Below, one piece after another: positions 13,274 to 15,632 of a stretch of DNA of 15,632 nt; position 1 is the first letter of the stretch, and each line of letters opens with the position of its first letter. The notes beneath the pieces were generated by a model. The model saw nothing but the letters and a program-made list of their open reading frames with translations. It did no database searches and had not been told where the DNA came from. Source of the DNA: Firmicutes bacterium UBA3738 (GTDB lineage: Bacteria; Bacillota; Clostridia; Peptostreptococcales; Anaerovoracaceae); NCBI GenBank assembly GCA_002372505.1, contig DFGY01000072.1, forward strand, positions 1 through 15,632, written 5' to 3'. The translations under genes were made by a program, and so were the position numbers.

Positions 13274-15632
13274 TTATTTGATTAAATTTTCTGCAACTGC
13301 AAATGCATCTTCTATTTTCGATGGATCCTTGGCTCCGGCCTGGGCCATGTCAGCCTTTCCGCCGCCGCCGCCACCTGCAGCCTTTGCAATTTCCTTAACC
13401 ATTTTGCCTGCGTGAAGTCCCCCTTCCACTACGTCGTCCGTAAGGGATACGAGGAATGTGACCTTGCCTTCGTTCACAGTAGCCAGAACCATTGCAACGC
13501 CTTTATTTTCAGCCTTTACTTCATCGGAAATCTTTCTCAGCTCGTCTATTGACAGACCCTCGAAGGTCTTAGTGAGTAGCTTTATTCCGTTAATTTCTTT
13601 AGCTTCGTTTAGGAGCTCGCCGGATGCGTCGGCAAGGGATGCGTTCTTAAGCTCTGTAAGCTCCCTTCTGATTTCCTGCTGCTCAGTAATCATGTGCTCG
13701 ATTCTGTCTTCCAGCTGGTCCGGCTTGGTCTTGAGTTTGCCGCATACGGAATCGAGAACATTGGTCTGGCTGGTCATTCTCGCAAGAAGTCCTGCACCGG
13801 TTACGGCCTCGATTCTGCGGACGCCGCTGGCTATGCCGCTCTCGCTTATAATCTTAAAGGCACCAATCTGCCCTGAATTTTCAACGTGTACGCCGCCGCA
13901 AAGCTCCTTACTGTAGTCACCTACGGAAACAACTCTTACTTCGTCGCCGTACTTTTCGTCAAAGAGGCTCATTGCGCCGCTTGAGCTAGCTTCGTCAATG
14001 GACATAACCTCAGTATTTACAGGAATAAAGTCGCTGATCTTTTCATTTACAATACTTTCAACTTTTGCAACCTGCTCAACCGTCATAGCTTCAAAGTGGC
14101 TAAAGTCAAATCTGAGAGCGTCCTTTGTAACCAGGGAGCCTGCCTGCTGTACGTGGTCACCTAGCACGTCTCTAAGAGCCTGGTGCAACAGATGTGTTGC
14201 CGTGTGGTTCCTGGAAGTGTTGTGTCTGTCCCTGCTGTCAACCTTCATAGTAACCTTGTCGCCTACCTTAAGGGTTCCCGATGTAACTGTCACAGTGTGA
14301 AGGAATACGTCATCGTGTTTTACTACATCAAGGACTTTTCCTTCGAATCCCGGGCCGTTCTCGGTGGTGTACATAATACCTGTATCGTGAACCTGTCCAC
14401 CGCTGGTTGCGTAAAATGGCGTGCTGTCGAGAATGACGGTTCCCGTAACTTCCTCATCCAAAGAGTCCACGCTCACGTGCTCTCTGTATATTCCAATTAC
14501 GCTGCCTTCCCCTTCAGTGCCTGCATATCCGGTAAACTCCGTATGCTTTCCTTCCAGCTCGGCATAGGCTTCGTAATCCCAGGCAACGTCGTTCTTTTCA
14601 GCGTCTTCCTTGCCTGCGCTCTTCTGCTTTTCCATAAGCTTCTCGAAGCCTTCCTTGTCCACCTCGAAGCCTTCGTCAGCCATAATATCCGTTGTAATAT
14701 CAATGGGGAATCCGTATGTGTCGTGAAGCTTGAATGCCTTGTCCCCGGAGAGAACCTTTTCCCCGGACTTCTTCATATCGGCAATGAAGCCTTCGATCAT
14801 GTCCGTGCCCTGATCCAGAGTCTGGGCGAATTTCTTTTCTTCCCCTTCAATGATTTTCTTTATAAATACACGCTGGTCCTCCAGCTCCGGATAAGCCTCG
14901 CCGCAGGTGTCGATTACTGAGTCCACAATGTCAGCCAGGAATGAGTCCGTAACCCCCATCTTCCTGCCGTTTCTCGCAGCCCGGCGTATGAGTCTGCGAA
15001 GGACGTAGCCTCTGCCTTCGTTGCCCGGCATGATTTTGTCCCCGATCATGAATGTGGCGGAGCGTACGTGGTCTGTGACGATTCTTATGGGAATGTCGAA
15101 CTCGCCGCTGCCGTCGCCAACGTACTTCACACCAAGACGTGCTTCGATAGCCTTAATTACATGCTGCAGGGTGTCTACGTCGAAAATTGAGTCAACCCCC
15201 TGCATAATGCAGGCCATTCTCTCAAGGCCAAGGCCCGTGTCGATATTCTTCTGAGCCAGATCCTCGTAGCTGCCATCTTCCTGGGCGTCAAACTGGGTAA
15301 ATACCAGATTCCAGTACTCAATATAGCGGTCGCATTCGCAGCCCGGCTTGCAGTCCGGCTTTCCGCAGCCATAGGCCTCGCCTCTGTCGTAATACATCTC
15401 AGAGCAAGGACCGCAGGGGCCTGTGCCGATCTGCCAGAAGTTGTCGTCCTTTCCAAGTCTTACGATTCTATCCTCAGGCACGCCTACCATGTCGCGCCAG
15501 ATATCGTGAGCCTCCTCGTCATTTTCGTAAATAGTCACCCAGAGCTTGTCCTCAGGCAGCTTCAGAACCTCCGTGGAAAATTCCCAGCCCCACTTTATTG
15601 CATCTTCCTTAAAGTAATCTCCGAAGGAGAAG
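13274..15632 (-). CDS. alaS: Alanyl-tRNA synthetase (5' end beyond window)
   Basis: Class II synthetase that charges tRNA-Ala and hydrolyses mischarged Ser/Gly-tRNA. About 785 codons are visible; roughly the first 90 residues lie past the right edge. The frame is open to the edge (FSFGDYFKEDAIKWGW...), so the GTG at 15538 is an internal valine, not a start. Landmarks are the Cys-rich EYGCGKPDC-type segment typical of clostridial AlaRS (about 15335-15380), class II motif 3 DTGLGLERM (about 15205-15245), editing-site HTATHLLH (14206-14183) and CGGVH (13900-13886), the coiled linker (about 13600-13760) and the C-Ala glycine run GGGGGGK (about 13376-13356). It ends normally at ENLIK. Apparently functional. 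Confidence 0.97.
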   Translation of the reverse strand, partial: FSFGDYFKEDAIKWGWEFSTEVLKLPEDKLWVTIYENDEEAHDIWRDMVGVPEDRIVRLGKDDNFWQIGTGPCGPCSEMYYDRGEAYGCGKPDCKPGCECDRYIEYWNLVFTQFDAQEDGSYEDLAQKNIDTGLGLERMACIMQGVDSIFDVDTLQHVIKAIEARLGVKYVGDGSGEFDIPIRIVTDHVRSATFMIGDKIMPGNEGRGYVLRRLIRRAARNGRKMGVTDSFLADIVDSVIDTCGEAYPELEDQRVFIKKIIEGEEKKFAQTLDQGTDMIEGFIADMKKSGEKVLSGDKAFKLHDTYGFPIDITTDIMADEGFEVDKEGFEKLMEKQKSAGKEDAEKNDVAWDYEAYAELEGKHTEFTGYAGTEGEGSVIGIYREHVSVDSLDEEVTGTVILDSTPFYATSGGQVHDTGIMYTTENGPGFEGKVLDVVKHDDVFLHTVTVTSGTLKVGDKVTMKVDSRDRHNTSRNHTATHLLHQALRDVLGDHVQQAGSLVTKDALRFDFSHFEAMTVEQVAKVESIVNEKISDFIPVNTEVMSIDEASSSGAMSLFDEKYGDEVRVVSVGDYSKELCGGVHVENSGQIGAFKIISESGIASGVRRIEAVTGAGLLARMTSQTNVLDSVCGKLKTKPDQLEDRIEHMITEQQEIRRELTELKNASLADASGELLNEAKEINGIKLLTKTFEGLSIDELRKISDEVKAENKGVAMVLATVNEGKVTFLVSLTDDVVEGGLHAGKMVKEIAKAAGGGGGGKADMAQAGAKDPSKIEDAFAVAENLIK

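Noticed and set aside
14183..14920. 245-codon plus-strand open frame opposite alaS
   Set aside because: It lies wholly within the well-conserved alaS coding sequence and shows no recognisable protein features.
15536..15538. GTG as the start of alaS
   Set aside because: The frame continues upstream to the window edge with canonical AlaRS sequence (DYFKEDAIKWGWEF), so it is an internal valine.

Overview
The window looks like a chromosomal segment of a low-to-moderate GC, monoderm Clostridia-type Bacillota. The alaS - ireB - ruvX order is a conserved Bacillota arrangement, the promoters and ribosome binding sites are of Bacillota type, and the surface protein carries a Gram-positive cell-wall sorting signal. 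A gut or oral anaerobe related to Eubacterium or Anaerovoracaceae fits the style of the secreted proteins, but that placement is a guess. All recognised genes lie on the minus strand, so the window is best read from high to low coordinates.

Conserved block (about 15632-11051): the C-terminal 785 or so codons of alaS, ireB with its own consensus promoter, a strong terminator hairpin, ruvX beginning only 5 nt after that terminator's U-tract, and a membrane-anchored VanW-family protein 8 nt after ruvX. The VanW domain is shortened and lacks the usual GGG-x-C-Q segment.

Accessory block (about 11024-1): a phage-type sigma-region-4-like regulator whose 3' end runs into a helically phased 10-bp repeat array; an orphan HicB-type antitoxin with no hicA; and a type III toxin-antitoxin locus (ToxN/AbiQ-like endoribonuclease behind a short, probably pseudoknotted, non-repetitive RNA antitoxin with its own promoter and terminator). 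Next comes a secreted lysine-rich FnIII-like protein gene bracketed by perfect 40-bp direct repeats, each containing a terminator hairpin. A 2084-residue wall-anchored, multi-domain adhesin follows, and then a complete HigB-HigA toxin-antitoxin pair.

The layout suggests that the DNA next to the alaS-vanW core is an accessory island: a phage regulatory remnant, stability or anti-phage modules and variable surface proteins. The adhesin gene must be read through a terminator hairpin 27 nt upstream of its start, which suggests attenuation. The most interesting items are the minimal type III antitoxin, the direct-repeat-flanked FnIII cassette with the shared leader/terminator element, and the 10-bp TGAC repeat array. 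No gene-free stretch exceeds about 215 bases. No tRNA, rRNA, CRISPR array, transposase or integrase was seen.
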